Source of the DNA: Desulfobacteraceae bacterium
GTDB lineage: Bacteria; Desulfobacterota; Desulfobacteria; Desulfobacterales; Desulfosarcinaceae
Direction: 5' to 3'
Length of the DNA: 64,000 nucleotides
Assembly (NCBI GenBank): GCA_003599575.1
Contig: QZKV01000109.1
Span: 1-64,000, forward strand
Shown here: piece by piece, positions 55,669-64,000 of the stretch
How the letters are laid out: each line of letters begins with the position of its first letter
How positions within the stretch are numbered: the first letter of the stretch is position 1
Translations under genes and position numbers: made by a program
Notes under the pieces: generated by a model
What the model was told of the DNA's origin: nothing
Database searches by the model: none
Seen by the model: the letters and a program-made list of their open reading frames with translations, nothing else

Positions 55669-55744
55669 GCGCCCGTAGCTCAGTGGATAGAGCACCAGCC
55701 TCCGGAGCTGGGTGTCGCGCGTTCGATCCGCGCCGGGCGCACCA
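55669..55744 (+). tRNA. tRNA-Arg (anticodon CCG)
   Basis: A 76-nt cloverleaf with encoded CCA. The acceptor stem is GCGCCCG with CGGGCGC. The anticodon stem CCAGC/GCTGG encloses loop CTCCGGA, so the anticodon is CCG and reads CGG (Arg). The T loop is GTTCGATCC with stem CGCG(C) to (G)CGCG. It lies between folC and the ClpX-like gene. Confidence 0.95.
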
Positions 55745-55872
55745 TTTGAGATGACGGGCTTGGGGAAATCCCAAGCCCTGTTGTTTTCAGGATCATGCTA
55801 AATTTTCCGGACTTTGAGTCCGTAACGCTTAGTCTTGCATTCAAAATCAGAGGTGATTATAGTCCGGGCGTT

Positions 55873-57678
55873 ATGGATACACGAAACGAAAAATTCCCTG
55901 ACCCTAAAGAGTTGGAAAAAGAGCTGACCGATTTTCTGTCCAAAAAATTCGGTGGATCTGTCAAGCTGGCCACACCCATCGTGTTGCCGCAAGCAGAGCC
56001 GAGCGATATCGGACAACCCGCGATCCGCACACCGGCCGAGATCAATTTCGATTTGAAGCCTGAGGAACTGGTCGCCTACCTGGATCAATATATCATCAAG
56101 CAGGACCGCGCCAAAGCGATCCTGGCCACCAAAATCTGCACCCATTTCAATCGCATCAGGCATCGAAAAGCATCTCCCGACCAAACAGAAGCCATGGTCG
56201 GCAGCATCAAAAACAACATCCTGATGATGGGCCCTACAGGCGTCGGCAAAACCTATATGATCCGTCTGATCGCCCAAAAATTAGGTGTGCCGTTTGTCAA
56301 AGGAGACGCCACCAAGTTCAGCGAAACAGGTTATGTCGGGGGCGATGTCGAGGATCTGGTCCGTGATCTGGTACGCGAAACGGATGGCGATATCGAACGC
56401 GCCCAATACGGCATCATCTACATTGATGAAATAGATAAAATCGCCTCCGCACAGAACATCATCGGCGCAGATGTCTCGCGCACCGGTGTGCAGCGCGCAT
56501 TGCTCAAACCGATGGAAGAGACCGAAATCGACTTGAAAGTGCCGCACGACCCCATCTCCATGCTGCAGGAAATCGAGCGTTTTCGTAAAACCGGTCAACG
56601 CGAACGTTCTGCAGTCAACACCAAAAACATTCTTTTCATTATGAGCGGCGCTTTCAGCGGATTGGACAAAATCATCAAAAAGCGCTTGTCCAAGCAGGCC
56701 ATCGGTTTCGGGGCGACTTTTACGAATCCCGACGATGAGGCGGAAATCCTAGCCCGGGTATCATCCGAAGACCTGATCAGCTATGGATTCGAGTCGGAAT
56801 TCATTGGCCGTCTGCCCGTGCGGGCGGTTTTTGAGCAACTGAGTGAAGAGGATCTTTTAACGATTCTGAACAATCCCAATAATCCGATCGTATTGGGGAA
56901 AAAACTGGATTTTGCAGCCTACGGCATTACCGTCAAATTCAGCACCGATGCCTTAAAACTGCTGGCCCGGCACGCTTTCCACGAAAATACGGGCGCCCGC
57001 GGGCTGGTCAGTGCAGTGGAGCGAGCGATATTAAACTTTGAAAAGCACCTGCCTTCCACCAAAGTTCGCCATTTTGCCGTGTCCGAGGATGTCATTCAAA
57101 ATCCCGATCTGTGGATGGATAAATTGGATGAACGTTCGGACCACCCGGATATGGCGGCGGAGTTTGCCAAAATCAGCTCCGAGGAAAAGGAAGCGCTGAT
57201 TCGTTATGTCAATGTCAATAAATCCCATTTGAGCGATCGGTTCGGTTTGCCCCTGACGAGCACCCGCGTGGAATTGATCGCCGAACACTACGCAGCCCAA
57301 AACACCGACATCAATGGCGTCTTCGATCAATTCAGGCATTTTTACGAGCAGATCAAAACGATCGAAATGCAGTTTCTGAAAAAGCACGGTATCAACATCG
57401 TCTTCGAAGAGGATGCTATCGATCACATCATTACCCAGTGGCGACAATCGAAAACAGACTTGGATGCGATTTACAAGCAGTTGAGCCTCAACCTGGAATA
57501 TGGCTTTAAACTGGTTCGTGAAAAAACCGGACGCAACCGCTTTTTTCTCACCCGTCAGGCCCTGGAGGCTCCGGAGGAGTTTATCAGTCAATTGCTTAAA
57601 GAGGCTCATTCTCGTTCAGATAACGCATTGAATTTGGGCGCTGTAAATGAATCTCCGGAAAGGACCCGCCCCAGATGA
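55873..57678 (+). CDS. ClpX-like AAA+ ATPase without zinc finger, with C-terminal extension
   Basis: A 601-residue AAA+ unfoldase-like protein. GPTGVGKT (120-127) is Walker A and IIYIDEIDKI (181-190) Walker B. ETGYVGGDVEDLVRDL gives the GYVG pore loop, and QAIGFGATF contains the IGF tripeptide that ClpX uses to dock to ClpP. FIGRLPVRAVFEQLSEEDL and NTGARGLVSAVERAIL (sensor 2) are also ClpX-like. The usual N-terminal zinc-binding domain is replaced by about 60 residues with an acidic-basic helix (KELEKELTDFLSKKFGG), and about 150 extra residues follow the AAA+ module. The gene overlaps ahbC by 4 nt (ATGA). I chose the ATG at 55873; the ribosome binding site is weak. Confidence 0.85.
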   Translation: MDTRNEKFPDPKELEKELTDFLSKKFGGSVKLATPIVLPQAEPSDIGQPAIRTPAEINFDLKPEELVAYLDQYIIKQDRAKAILATKICTHFNRIRHRKASPDQTEAMVGSIKNNILMMGPTGVGKTYMIRLIAQKLGVPFVKGDATKFSETGYVGGDVEDLVRDLVRETDGDIERAQYGIIYIDEIDKIASAQNIIGADVSRTGVQRALLKPMEETEIDLKVPHDPISMLQEIERFRKTGQRERSAVNTKNILFIMSGAFSGLDKIIKKRLSKQAIGFGATFTNPDDEAEILARVSSEDLISYGFESEFIGRLPVRAVFEQLSEEDLLTILNNPNNPIVLGKKLDFAAYGITVKFSTDALKLLARHAFHENTGARGLVSAVERAILNFEKHLPSTKVRHFAVSEDVIQNPDLWMDKLDERSDHPDMAAEFAKISSEEKEALIRYVNVNKSHLSDRFGLPLTSTRVELIAEHYAAQNTDINGVFDQFRHFYEQIKTIEMQFLKKHGINIVFEEDAIDHIITQWRQSKTDLDAIYKQLSLNLEYGFKLVREKTGRNRFFLTRQALEAPEEFISQLLKEAHSRSDNALNLGAVNESPERTRPR

Positions 57679-58862
57679 TCGGTATCTCCAAGCTTTACTG
57701 CGGAACCGTGGAGCCGTCGGACGCCTTGCGCTATGGGCGACACTCCGCGCACCTGCCCAGCCATCTGCTTCAGTTCTCGGAAGACAAGAAACCGGTGATC
57801 GTCTGGAATGTCACCCGGGGCTGCAATTTGAAATGCGTCCATTGTTATGCCCATGCAACGGAAGGCGCCTCAGGCGGAGAACTCAGCACGGCGGAAGGAT
57901 GCCGGGTGATCGATGATCTGGCGGCTTTCGGCGCTCCCGTATTGCTTTTTTCAGGGGGCGAGCCCCTGGTGCGCAAAGACCTGCCTGAATTGGCCGAATA
58001 CGCCGTCGCCAAGGGGATGCGCGCCGTCATCTCCACCAACGGCACGCTGATCGATCAAAAGACCGCCCGGGTGCTTAAAAAAATCGGCCTTTCCTATGTG
58101 GGCATCAGTCTTGACGGTATGCAGCCGGTCAACGATCGCTTCCGCGGGGTGAAGGGCGCTTTCGCCAAAGCCATGCAGGGAATCCGCCACTGCCAGGAAG
58201 CCGGAATCAAGGTGGGATTGCGTTTTACCATGAACAAGCGCAATGTCCAGGAGATCGGCGGCATTTTCGATTTGCTCGAAGAGATGGAGATTCCGCGCGT
58301 CTGTTTCTACCACCTGGTCTACGCCGGCCGCGGAACCGAACTGCTGGCGGACGATTTGACCCACGCCGAGACGCGGGCGGCCGTCGATTTGATCATCGAG
58401 CGCACCCGACAACTGCATGCCGCAGGCAAACCCAAGGAGGTGCTGACCGTGGATAATCACGCCGACGGCCCCTACTTGTATCTGCGCCTGCAAAAAGAAA
58501 ACCCGCAGCGTGCCGAAGAAGTTCTTTCGTTATTGAAAATGAACGAGGGAAACAGTTCGGGACGCGGCATCGGCTGTATCAGTTGGGACGGTGAAGTCTA
58601 TGCCGACCAGTTCTGGAGACATCACAGCTTCGGCAACGTGCGTGAAAGACCTTTTTCCAGGATATGGACGGAGCCGCAAGATCCGCTTCTGCTTCAACTC
58701 AAGGAAAAAAAGAACCATGTGCAGGGTCGCTGTGCCAACTGCCGCTGGCTGGATGTCTGCGGCGGCAATTTCCGCGTGCGCGCCGAAGCCGTCAGCGGCA
58801 ACGTTTGGGCGCCGGACCCGGCCTGCTACTTGACCGACGAGGAGATCGCGCAAACGGTGTAG
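57675..58862 (+). CDS. ahbC: AhbC, radical SAM enzyme of siroheme-dependent heme synthesis
   Basis: A 395-residue radical SAM protein that converts 12,18-didecarboxysiroheme to Fe-coproporphyrin III (assigned from family knowledge, NirJ-like). The radical SAM cluster Cys50, Cys54, Cys57 is in TRGCNLKCVHCYAHA; GGEPLVRKDLPELAEYA and GISLDGMQPVNDRFRG follow. An additional cluster motif near the C-terminus is CANCRWLDVCGGNFRVRA. The start MIGISKLYCG is the family start, and the ATG overlaps the ClpX-like gene's TGA (ATGA). It is the first of three heme genes with hemB and ahbD; all are on the plus strand. Confidence 0.9.
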   Translation: MIGISKLYCGTVEPSDALRYGRHSAHLPSHLLQFSEDKKPVIVWNVTRGCNLKCVHCYAHATEGASGGELSTAEGCRVIDDLAAFGAPVLLFSGGEPLVRKDLPELAEYAVAKGMRAVISTNGTLIDQKTARVLKKIGLSYVGISLDGMQPVNDRFRGVKGAFAKAMQGIRHCQEAGIKVGLRFTMNKRNVQEIGGIFDLLEEMEIPRVCFYHLVYAGRGTELLADDLTHAETRAAVDLIIERTRQLHAAGKPKEVLTVDNHADGPYLYLRLQKENPQRAEEVLSLLKMNEGNSSGRGIGCISWDGEVYADQFWRHHSFGNVRERPFSRIWTEPQDPLLLQLKEKKNHVQGRCANCRWLDVCGGNFRVRAEAVSGNVWAPDPACYLTDEEIAQTV

Positions 58863-58982
58863 TTTTCCGTTGTCCGCTTTGCCCGTGTGCCCGTGCCGAC
58901 ACCAAGATGAAATTCAAATTGTCCAAAAGTCGATGATGCTCAGCTATTCAAAGATTATCGCTCACCACTGAGGAGACCCCAA

Positions 58983-59957
58983 ATGCTGTTCCCCGATTAC
59001 CGCCCCCGACGCATGCGCCGCAATGAAACCATTCGCCGCATGGTGCGGGAAACGCGGTTGCACGTCGATGATCTCATTCTGCCGCTGTTTGCCATAGAGG
59101 GCAAGGATATCAAAAATGCGATTCCCTCGATGCCGGGGCATTTTCAGCTTTCGATCGATCAGCTGATTAAAGCAGCCGAGCAAGCCCATGCGCTGGGTAT
59201 CCCGGCGATTATTCTTTTTGGTATACCCAGCCGCAAGGACCCGTTGGGCACTCAGGCCTATGCCAAAGACGGCATCGTGCAAAGGGCCGTTCAAGCCGTC
59301 AAGGCAAAAATCCCCGATCTGATGGTCATAACCGATGTCTGCCTTTGTGAGTATACGGATCATGGCCATTGCGGGGTGGTGGAGGGCCAGACCATCGACA
59401 ATGACGCCTCCCTGGACCTGCTCGCCCGCACCGCCCTGTCGCACGCCAAGGCGGGGGCCGATATGGTGGCGCCCTCGGATATGATGGACGGAAGGGTTAC
59501 TGAAATCCGTGCCGCCCTTGATGAAGCCAATTTCAGCCATATCCCGATCATGTCGTATGCCGCCAAATATTGTTCCGCCTACTACGGCCCTTTTCGTGAA
59601 GCGGCTCAATCGGCGCCCCGCTTCGGCGATCGGCGTACCTATCAGATGGACCCGGCCAATGCCCGCGAGGCGCTGCGCGAAGTTTCCATGGATGTGGAGG
59701 AAGGCGCCGACATCATCATGATCAAACCCGCCCTGCCCTATCTGGATATCATTTGCCGGATTAAAGACGAGTTTGATCTGCCGGTGGCGGCGTACAATGT
59801 GAGCGGTGAATATGCCATGATCAAAGCCGCCGCTGAAAAAGGCTGGCTGGACGGCCAGAAGGCCATGCTGGAAACCTTAACTGCCATAAAACGTGCCGGA
59901 GCGGATATGATATTGACCTATTTTGCCGTAGAGGCGGCCCGAGCATTGAATGATTGA
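58983..59957 (+). CDS. hemB: Porphobilinogen synthase (delta-aminolevulinate dehydratase), zinc type
   Basis: A 324-residue enzyme that condenses two delta-aminolevulinates to porphobilinogen. The zinc ligands Cys120, Cys122 and Cys130 are in [14 protein letters not shown], and Lys195 ([15 protein letters not shown]) and Lys248 ([13 protein letters not shown]) form the Schiff bases. Normal length. GAGGAGACC precedes the ATG. It lies between ahbC and ahbD, as in D. vulgaris and similar organisms (from memory), and provides the common tetrapyrrole precursor. Confidence 0.95.
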   Translation: MLFPDYRPRRMRRNETIRRMVRETRLHVDDLILPLFAIEGKDIKNAIPSMPGHFQLSIDQLIKAAEQAHALGIPAIILFGIPSRKDPLGTQAYAKDGIVQRAVQAVKAKIPDLMVITDVCLCEYTDHGHCGVVEGQTIDNDASLDLLARTALSHAKAGADMVAPSDMMDGRVTEIRAALDEANFSHIPIMSYAAKYCSAYYGPFREAAQSAPRFGDRRTYQMDPANAREALREVSMDVEEGADIIMIKPALPYLDIICRIKDEFDLPVAAYNVSGEYAMIKAAAEKGWLDGQKAMLETLTAIKRAGADMILTYFAVEAARALND

Positions 59958-60130
59958 AGTGATGGTCTTCCACTTGAGCCTGTACTAAAGCAAAATAAAA
60001 GGATGGGTGGATTTTCATGATTAAAATCAAACAGGGTACAGGGTCGTCATCACGTAAAATCCCATAGATCCTGTGCCAAATGACGATGATCGCATCCATT
60101 CCTTTTCATAGATCACAAGGATCAGCCAAC

Positions 60131-61231
60131 ATGCACCACCCACCCCGCAATGAATCATCTGCCCACGGGCACTCCGCTCAAAGCGATTCCCTGCCGCCGC
60201 TGCGGCTGATCGCCTGGGAAACCACCCGCAACTGCAACCTGTCGTGCGTCCATTGTCGCGCATCGGCCACCTGCGGGCCTTATACGGGCGAATTGGATAC
60301 GCAAGCCGCTTTTCGCCTCCTGGGCCAAATCGCCGAAGCGGGCAAACCGATCGTCATTCTAACCGGCGGCGAACCCTTGCTGAGAACCGACATCTTCGAC
60401 ATCGCCGCATACGGCACGGCCCAGGGATTGCGCATGGTCATGGCACCAAACGGCACCCTGCTCACGGCCCGGATCGCCGAAAAGCTGGCCGAGTCCGGCA
60501 TCCAGCGCATCAGTATCAGCCTGGATGGGGCCGCCGCCGAGAGTCACGATGCCTTCCGCGGGGTACCGGGAGCTTTTGAGGGCGCCTTACGCGGTATCCA
60601 ATACGCCAAAGGCGCTGGAATTGAGTTCCAGATCAACACCACCATCACCAAAACCAACTTGGATCAGATTCCGCGCATTCTGTCGCTGGCCGAACAGCTT
60701 GGCGCGGTGGCCCACCATATTTTCCTGCTGGTGCCCACCGGACGCGGAAAATATATTGTGGATCAAGAGATCGATGCCCGTGAATACGAAGAAACCTTGA
60801 ATTGGTTTTACGATCAGCGCGACAAAACCAAATTGCAGTTGAAAGCGACCTGCGCGCCCCATTACCATCGTATTCTGCGTCAGAGGGCCAAGGCGCAAAA
60901 TCAAGCCGTCACGTTTCAAACTCACGGACTGGATGCCGTCACCCGTGGCTGTCTGGCGGGCAGCGGCTTTTGTTTCGTGTCACATCGGGGTATTGTGCAA
61001 CCCTGCGGATTCCTTGATTTGAATTGCGGCGATGTGACCCGGCAACCGTTTGGAGAGATATGGTGCAACTCACCCCATTTCAAGGTGCTTCGCGATTCCA
61101 GCCAACTCAAAGATAAATGCGGTATCTGCGAATTTCGGAAAGTATGCGGTGGGTGTCGGGCCAGGGCCTTTGAAGCCACCGGAGACTACATGACGGCCGA
61201 ACCGCTCTGCCTTTATGAACCGGCCAAATGA
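60131..61231 (+). CDS. ahbD: AhbD, radical SAM heme b synthase
   Basis: A 366-residue radical SAM enzyme that oxidatively decarboxylates the two propionates of Fe-coproporphyrin III to make heme b (family knowledge). Cys35, Cys39 and Cys42 in ETTRNCNLSCVHCRAS bind the cluster; GGEPLLRTDIFDIAAYG and SISLDGAAAESHDAFRG follow, and a second cluster motif in the C-terminal part is CGICEFRKVCGGCRARA. I chose the ATG at 60131, since AAGGATCAGCC lies upstream, though an ATG at 60080 is in frame. About 170 nt separate it from hemB. Confidence 0.9.
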   Translation: MHHPPRNESSAHGHSAQSDSLPPLRLIAWETTRNCNLSCVHCRASATCGPYTGELDTQAAFRLLGQIAEAGKPIVILTGGEPLLRTDIFDIAAYGTAQGLRMVMAPNGTLLTARIAEKLAESGIQRISISLDGAAAESHDAFRGVPGAFEGALRGIQYAKGAGIEFQINTTITKTNLDQIPRILSLAEQLGAVAHHIFLLVPTGRGKYIVDQEIDAREYEETLNWFYDQRDKTKLQLKATCAPHYHRILRQRAKAQNQAVTFQTHGLDAVTRGCLAGSGFCFVSHRGIVQPCGFLDLNCGDVTRQPFGEIWCNSPHFKVLRDSSQLKDKCGICEFRKVCGGCRARAFEATGDYMTAEPLCLYEPAK

Positions 61232-61305
61232 GGTCCGGCTTGCCTGGACCCAGAGTGATGGAACGGGTCCGCAGTGAGCCAAACGCAGCCTTGCTTCCGG
61301 TACCC

Positions 61306-61416
61306 TGATCCTAGCCGTAGTCGTAATCGATTGAGGGCAACTTCAGCAGCAACAGGCGCTATTTCGAATTCAGTAGGATACGAGAGCAGGTTCGATTACG
61401 ACTACGGCTATGATCA
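61306..61416. repeat. Long inverted repeat downstream of ahbD
   Basis: A 25-nt arm, tgatcctagccgtagtcgta and on to atcga (61306-61330), is repeated in inverted form at 61392-61416 with one mismatch; the inner 19 bp are perfect. The loop is about 61 nt. It lies between ahbD and the convergent gene to its right (stop at 61474). No T-run follows, so it is not a classic terminator; an extended intergenic palindrome or protein-binding site is likely. Confidence 0.7.
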
Positions 61417-61473
61417 CGAAACACACCCGGCCGCCGGAATGCGGCGCATCCCGGGACAAAACCGGTCGGCGGC

Positions 61474-62073
61474 CTATCCGAACACAGGCCAACGACCGGT
61501 TTTGATTAATTTTTCTTTGCGTTTATCCAACCACTGAACCATATCGCCGATCATTTGCAAAGCACCATTTTTTCGCAGATAATCAAATTTATCCGATTCC
61601 ATGGACAATGGATCGAATTCAAAACCACTGTGTTTCCCGGAAGCCAGGTCATTGGCCGTTTTCAAATAGTACAAGGCCTTCTCCTTTTCGGCCGCATACA
61701 GCAGTCTTTCCCAGCGATCCAGCAAAAGCCAATATTTTGAGGGAAGATGTTCATTTCCGAATTCGAACCGTCTTTGGGTCCCCCCATTTTCCCTCTTGTG
61801 ATTCATGGCCACAATCAAGGTGTGGTTGAAGAATGCGTCCCAAGCCATTTGATTTAAAGGGTTGAATGTATTTCCATCGAATCCGTAACACAGCATGATA
61901 TCATCAATTTTTTTTCCCCAAAAGAAGGCCACCCATCTTCTGGACTCGCGATACCCAAAAATTCGTTCGAGACCGGGTGGCGTATGTTCGGTGAACAACT
62001 CAATTGGATGCTCTTCTCTCATGACGACTTTTTCCCTTAAAGAGTCAGTCGGGGATGGGTTAGTGGAAATCAT
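61474..62073 (-). CDS. Hypothetical protein, unrecognised family
   Basis: A 199-residue protein. I do not recognise the family. It is hydrophilic and rich in aromatic residues (RRWVAFFWGKKIDDIMLCYGF, WDAFFNHTLIVAMNHKREN, YWLLLDRWERLLYAAEKEKALYYL split as needed), with no signal peptide or membrane segment. I chose the ATG at 62073 because AAGAGGATCTG precedes it. The frame stays open upstream, but without a better start. It converges on ahbD, with the long inverted repeat between them. Confidence 0.6.
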   Translation of the reverse strand: MISTNPSPTDSLREKVVMREEHPIELFTEHTPPGLERIFGYRESRRWVAFFWGKKIDDIMLCYGFDGNTFNPLNQMAWDAFFNHTLIVAMNHKRENGGTQRRFEFGNEHLPSKYWLLLDRWERLLYAAEKEKALYYLKTANDLASGKHSGFEFDPLSMESDKFDYLRKNGALQMIGDMVQWLDKRKEKLIKTGRWPVFG

Positions 62074-62566
62074 CAGATCCTCTTTGCACAGTAAGATGTA
62101 AAATTTTAACGCCCTCTGGGAAGGTGGTATCTCGAGAATGAGGGCAATCCCCGCAGATTGAGAACAGCACCGGTGAACGCGGACAACTGACCTGAATAGG
62201 GGTTTAAATCTGTAAAAGCAATCAACATACCGATCCACCGTTCTGGCCCAAATTTTTTTTCCTTGTGAATCCACATGGATGCATTACCACAACAGCGAAA
62301 TCATGCTGTCCGGCGAAATTTCGCACTTTTGTTTTTGCGAAGTTTCGCGATCCATATTAGATTTTAGGCAACATTCTTGATGACGATCGCAGAGAGTCCC
62401 ACCCCCGTCCCTCCGAATGGGCGGAGTCCAAGTCATTTGTTTTCATAATGGATTCCTACTAATATATCCTCGTACGAAGCAGTGGACGGAAAAGAGGCAA
62501 AAGGTTTGTGCTCTTTACGACCGCATCCACGGCACTTTTATCTTAATTTTATTTGGAGGTAGCCCG
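62074..62566. other. Intergenic region upstream of the ketoacyl synthase gene
   Basis: About 490 nt between divergent genes; promoters for both are expected. Short palindromes such as gcgaaatttcgca occur around 62310-62350. No recognisable gene or RNA was found. Confidence 0.35.
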
Positions 62567-63796
62567 ATGAAAATGGATATGGACAGAATTGCAATCACCG
62601 GCATGGGCGTAATTTCACCAATTGGCAATAACCTGGAGGATTTCTGGGAGAATCTGATCAACGGCCGCTGCGGCATCCGTACCATCAGAGGCTTCGACGT
62701 GACCGGATTACGCACGCAGATAGGCGGGGAAGTTGACAACTTTTCGCCAACCGATTATATGGATCTCAAGACTGCCAAACGCTGCGCCCGCTTCACCCAG
62801 TTCGCACTGGCAGCTGTAGATCAGGCAATTCGCGATGCGGGGGTGGAAATCAATCAACAATCACGACAAAATATCGGGATATATGTCGGCTCAAGCACAT
62901 GCAGTTTGGTAGACCAAGAAAAACTACCAAAAACAGCATTAAAAGCATGGCCGATTTTCGCATCCCTTCGTGATTGCAACCATTCAACGGCTTACAATAT
63001 TGCTTGCTTCTACAATCTGACCGGTCCGACCATGACACTGACTTCGGCCTGCAATTCAAGCTCTAACGCACTAGAGATTGCTATGGATCAGATGCGCTTG
63101 TCCAAGATCTCTAAAGCCATTGTCATCGGCACAGAGGCCCTTAGTCAAATGGCTTACCAAACCCTTGCTCTCAGTCAGGGCATGTCTAGACGGAACGAGG
63201 CGCCGGAAAAAGCCTCACGGCCTTTTGATCGTGAACGCGACGGATTTGTGGTTTCGGAGGGATCTGGGGCCATTATCCTTGAGAAACTGACCGATGCCGC
63301 AAAGAGAGGAGTCAAGCCGTATGCGGTGCTGGCTGGCTGTGCCAGCACCAATGACGGTTATTCCATATATAAATGTGAACCATCAGGCCAAGAGATCAGT
63401 CGCGCAATGCACCAAGCATTGACCTATGCAAAAAAGGACAAGTCCCAAATTTCTTATGTCTCAGCTCATGGTCCCTCCATGCCGGATACTGACCGGGCTG
63501 AGACCCTGGCAATTAAACGCACGTTCGGCCTAGGATCGTCTGAATTGAAAATATCCTCGATCAAGGGAGCGTTGGGTTCTCCGCTTGGAGCTACCAATAT
63601 CTTGCAGGTGATTGCGACAAGCAAATCTATTGCTGAGAGTGTTATACCGCCTACCATCAATCTGGAACACCCCGACGATGTGTGCGATCTTGACTATGTG
63701 CCCCGCGATGCCCGCGAAATGACAATCAACTGCGCCATAATCAACTCTCACGCATATGGGGGCGGCAACACTTCCGTTGTGCTTGAAAAAATTTGA
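62567..63796 (+). CDS. Beta-ketoacyl-ACP synthase (FabF-like) with the second catalytic His replaced
   Basis: A 409-residue KAS of the thiolase fold. The start MDRIAITGMGVISPIGNN and the acyl-acceptor Cys162 in LTSACNSSSNALE are conserved. The first His is present (His301 in SAHGPSMPDTD). The second, expected in KSMTGHLLGAAG, is replaced: the sequence reads KGALGSPLGATN, with Ser338. FabF uses both His for decarboxylative condensation. The final FGFGGHN-like turn is HAYGGGN. The ATG at 62567 follows GGAGG (7 nt). It probably belongs to a polyketide, aryl polyene or other lipid cluster continuing to the right. Confidence 0.85.
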   Translation: MKMDMDRIAITGMGVISPIGNNLEDFWENLINGRCGIRTIRGFDVTGLRTQIGGEVDNFSPTDYMDLKTAKRCARFTQFALAAVDQAIRDAGVEINQQSRQNIGIYVGSSTCSLVDQEKLPKTALKAWPIFASLRDCNHSTAYNIACFYNLTGPTMTLTSACNSSSNALEIAMDQMRLSKISKAIVIGTEALSQMAYQTLALSQGMSRRNEAPEKASRPFDRERDGFVVSEGSGAIILEKLTDAAKRGVKPYAVLAGCASTNDGYSIYKCEPSGQEISRAMHQALTYAKKDKSQISYVSAHGPSMPDTDRAETLAIKRTFGLGSSELKISSIKGALGSPLGATNILQVIATSKSIAESVIPPTINLEHPDDVCDLDYVPRDAREMTINCAIINSHAYGGGNTSVVLEKI

Positions 63797-63988
63797 TGTT
63801 TTTACACAATCGGTTTTATCAGTATGCGTTACATGTAAACGCAAATAGCATATATCATCTCTCAAATAGGGAGATTCATAATTAGCTGAATTCCTGCTTC
63901 AGAAAGAAGCACACAGGATGGTAGGAAAACAATTAGAGCTTTTTGCGGGCCTTTTCTAAAACTCAAAATCATCTAAAGGAGTTCGTAA

Positions 63989-64000
63989 ATGTCTTTATTT
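63989..64000 (+). CDS. Start of a gene truncated by the window end
   Basis: Four codons (MSLF) after a strong ribosome binding site, AAAGGAG, at about 63976-63982. The strand and distance (about 190 nt) from the ketoacyl synthase gene suggest cotranscription. The product cannot be inferred; an acyl carrier protein, a second ketoacyl synthase or a biosynthetic enzyme are possible. Confidence 0.45.

Overview
The window looks like chromosome of an anaerobic Desulfobacterota (deltaproteobacterial sulfate-reducer-like) organism; no rRNA or other taxonomic marker is present, so this is inference. It rests on the alternative siroheme-to-heme genes (ahbC, hemB, ahbD), a selenocysteine-containing, Tat-exported formate dehydrogenase with an NrfD-type membrane subunit, a zinc-type HemB, and the many DUF-type small proteins (DUF3786, DUF3795, TIGR04076-like) that I associate with that group.

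Region 1 (1-8400) is accessory DNA: a 21-bp tandem repeat, a secreted lipase made of two tandem copies of the same two-domain enzyme, a MazEF-like toxin-antitoxin pair with a palindromic operator, remnants of a VOC (glyoxalase-like) gene and of a DUF1905 gene, a hairpin element, and a 703-residue protein that fuses an N-terminal TIR domain to a divergent phosphofructokinase domain. This TIR-PFK fusion is the best candidate in the window for an undescribed system, plausibly a nucleotide-sensing or NAD-depleting conflict protein. A class I methyltransferase follows it.

Region 2 (8400-14280) holds an ECF-type sigma factor and a DUF3795 gene. Both are preceded by the same bipartite promoter, which defines a small autoregulated regulon. 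A PLP-dependent decarboxylase-like enzyme and a frameshifted GltS-like transporter follow.

Region 3 (14280-27440) contains the three-gene formate dehydrogenase operon (UGA read as Sec, strong terminator at its end), several small conserved genes, a complete pyruvate dehydrogenase-type operon (E1 alpha, E1 beta, E2, E3) and an OsmC protein. E3 has Asn where the catalytic His is expected.

Region 4 (27800-36810) is mostly minus strand: HD hydrolase, DUF488, thioesterase plus S4 protein, two SDRs, a metallo-beta-lactamase fold hydrolase, an acyl-CoA dehydrogenase, YtfJ-like and DUF3786 proteins. It suggests acyl-CoA or lipid metabolism. A short HTH gene and a Cys-rich ORF lie on the plus strand.

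Region 5 (36930-55744) is core housekeeping: purL-purQ; rpsB-tsf-pyrH-frr-uppS-cdsA-dxr-rseP; rho-rpmE-prfA-prmC; adk; rpsU; folC; and tRNA-Arg(CCG). Region 6 (55870-61420) is a ClpX-like AAA+ ATPase overlapping ahbC, then hemB and ahbD, an operon for heme b synthesis by the siroheme branch. The right edge carries an unrecognised gene and a ketoacyl synthase missing one catalytic His, followed by the first codons of another gene; a biosynthetic cluster may continue beyond the window.
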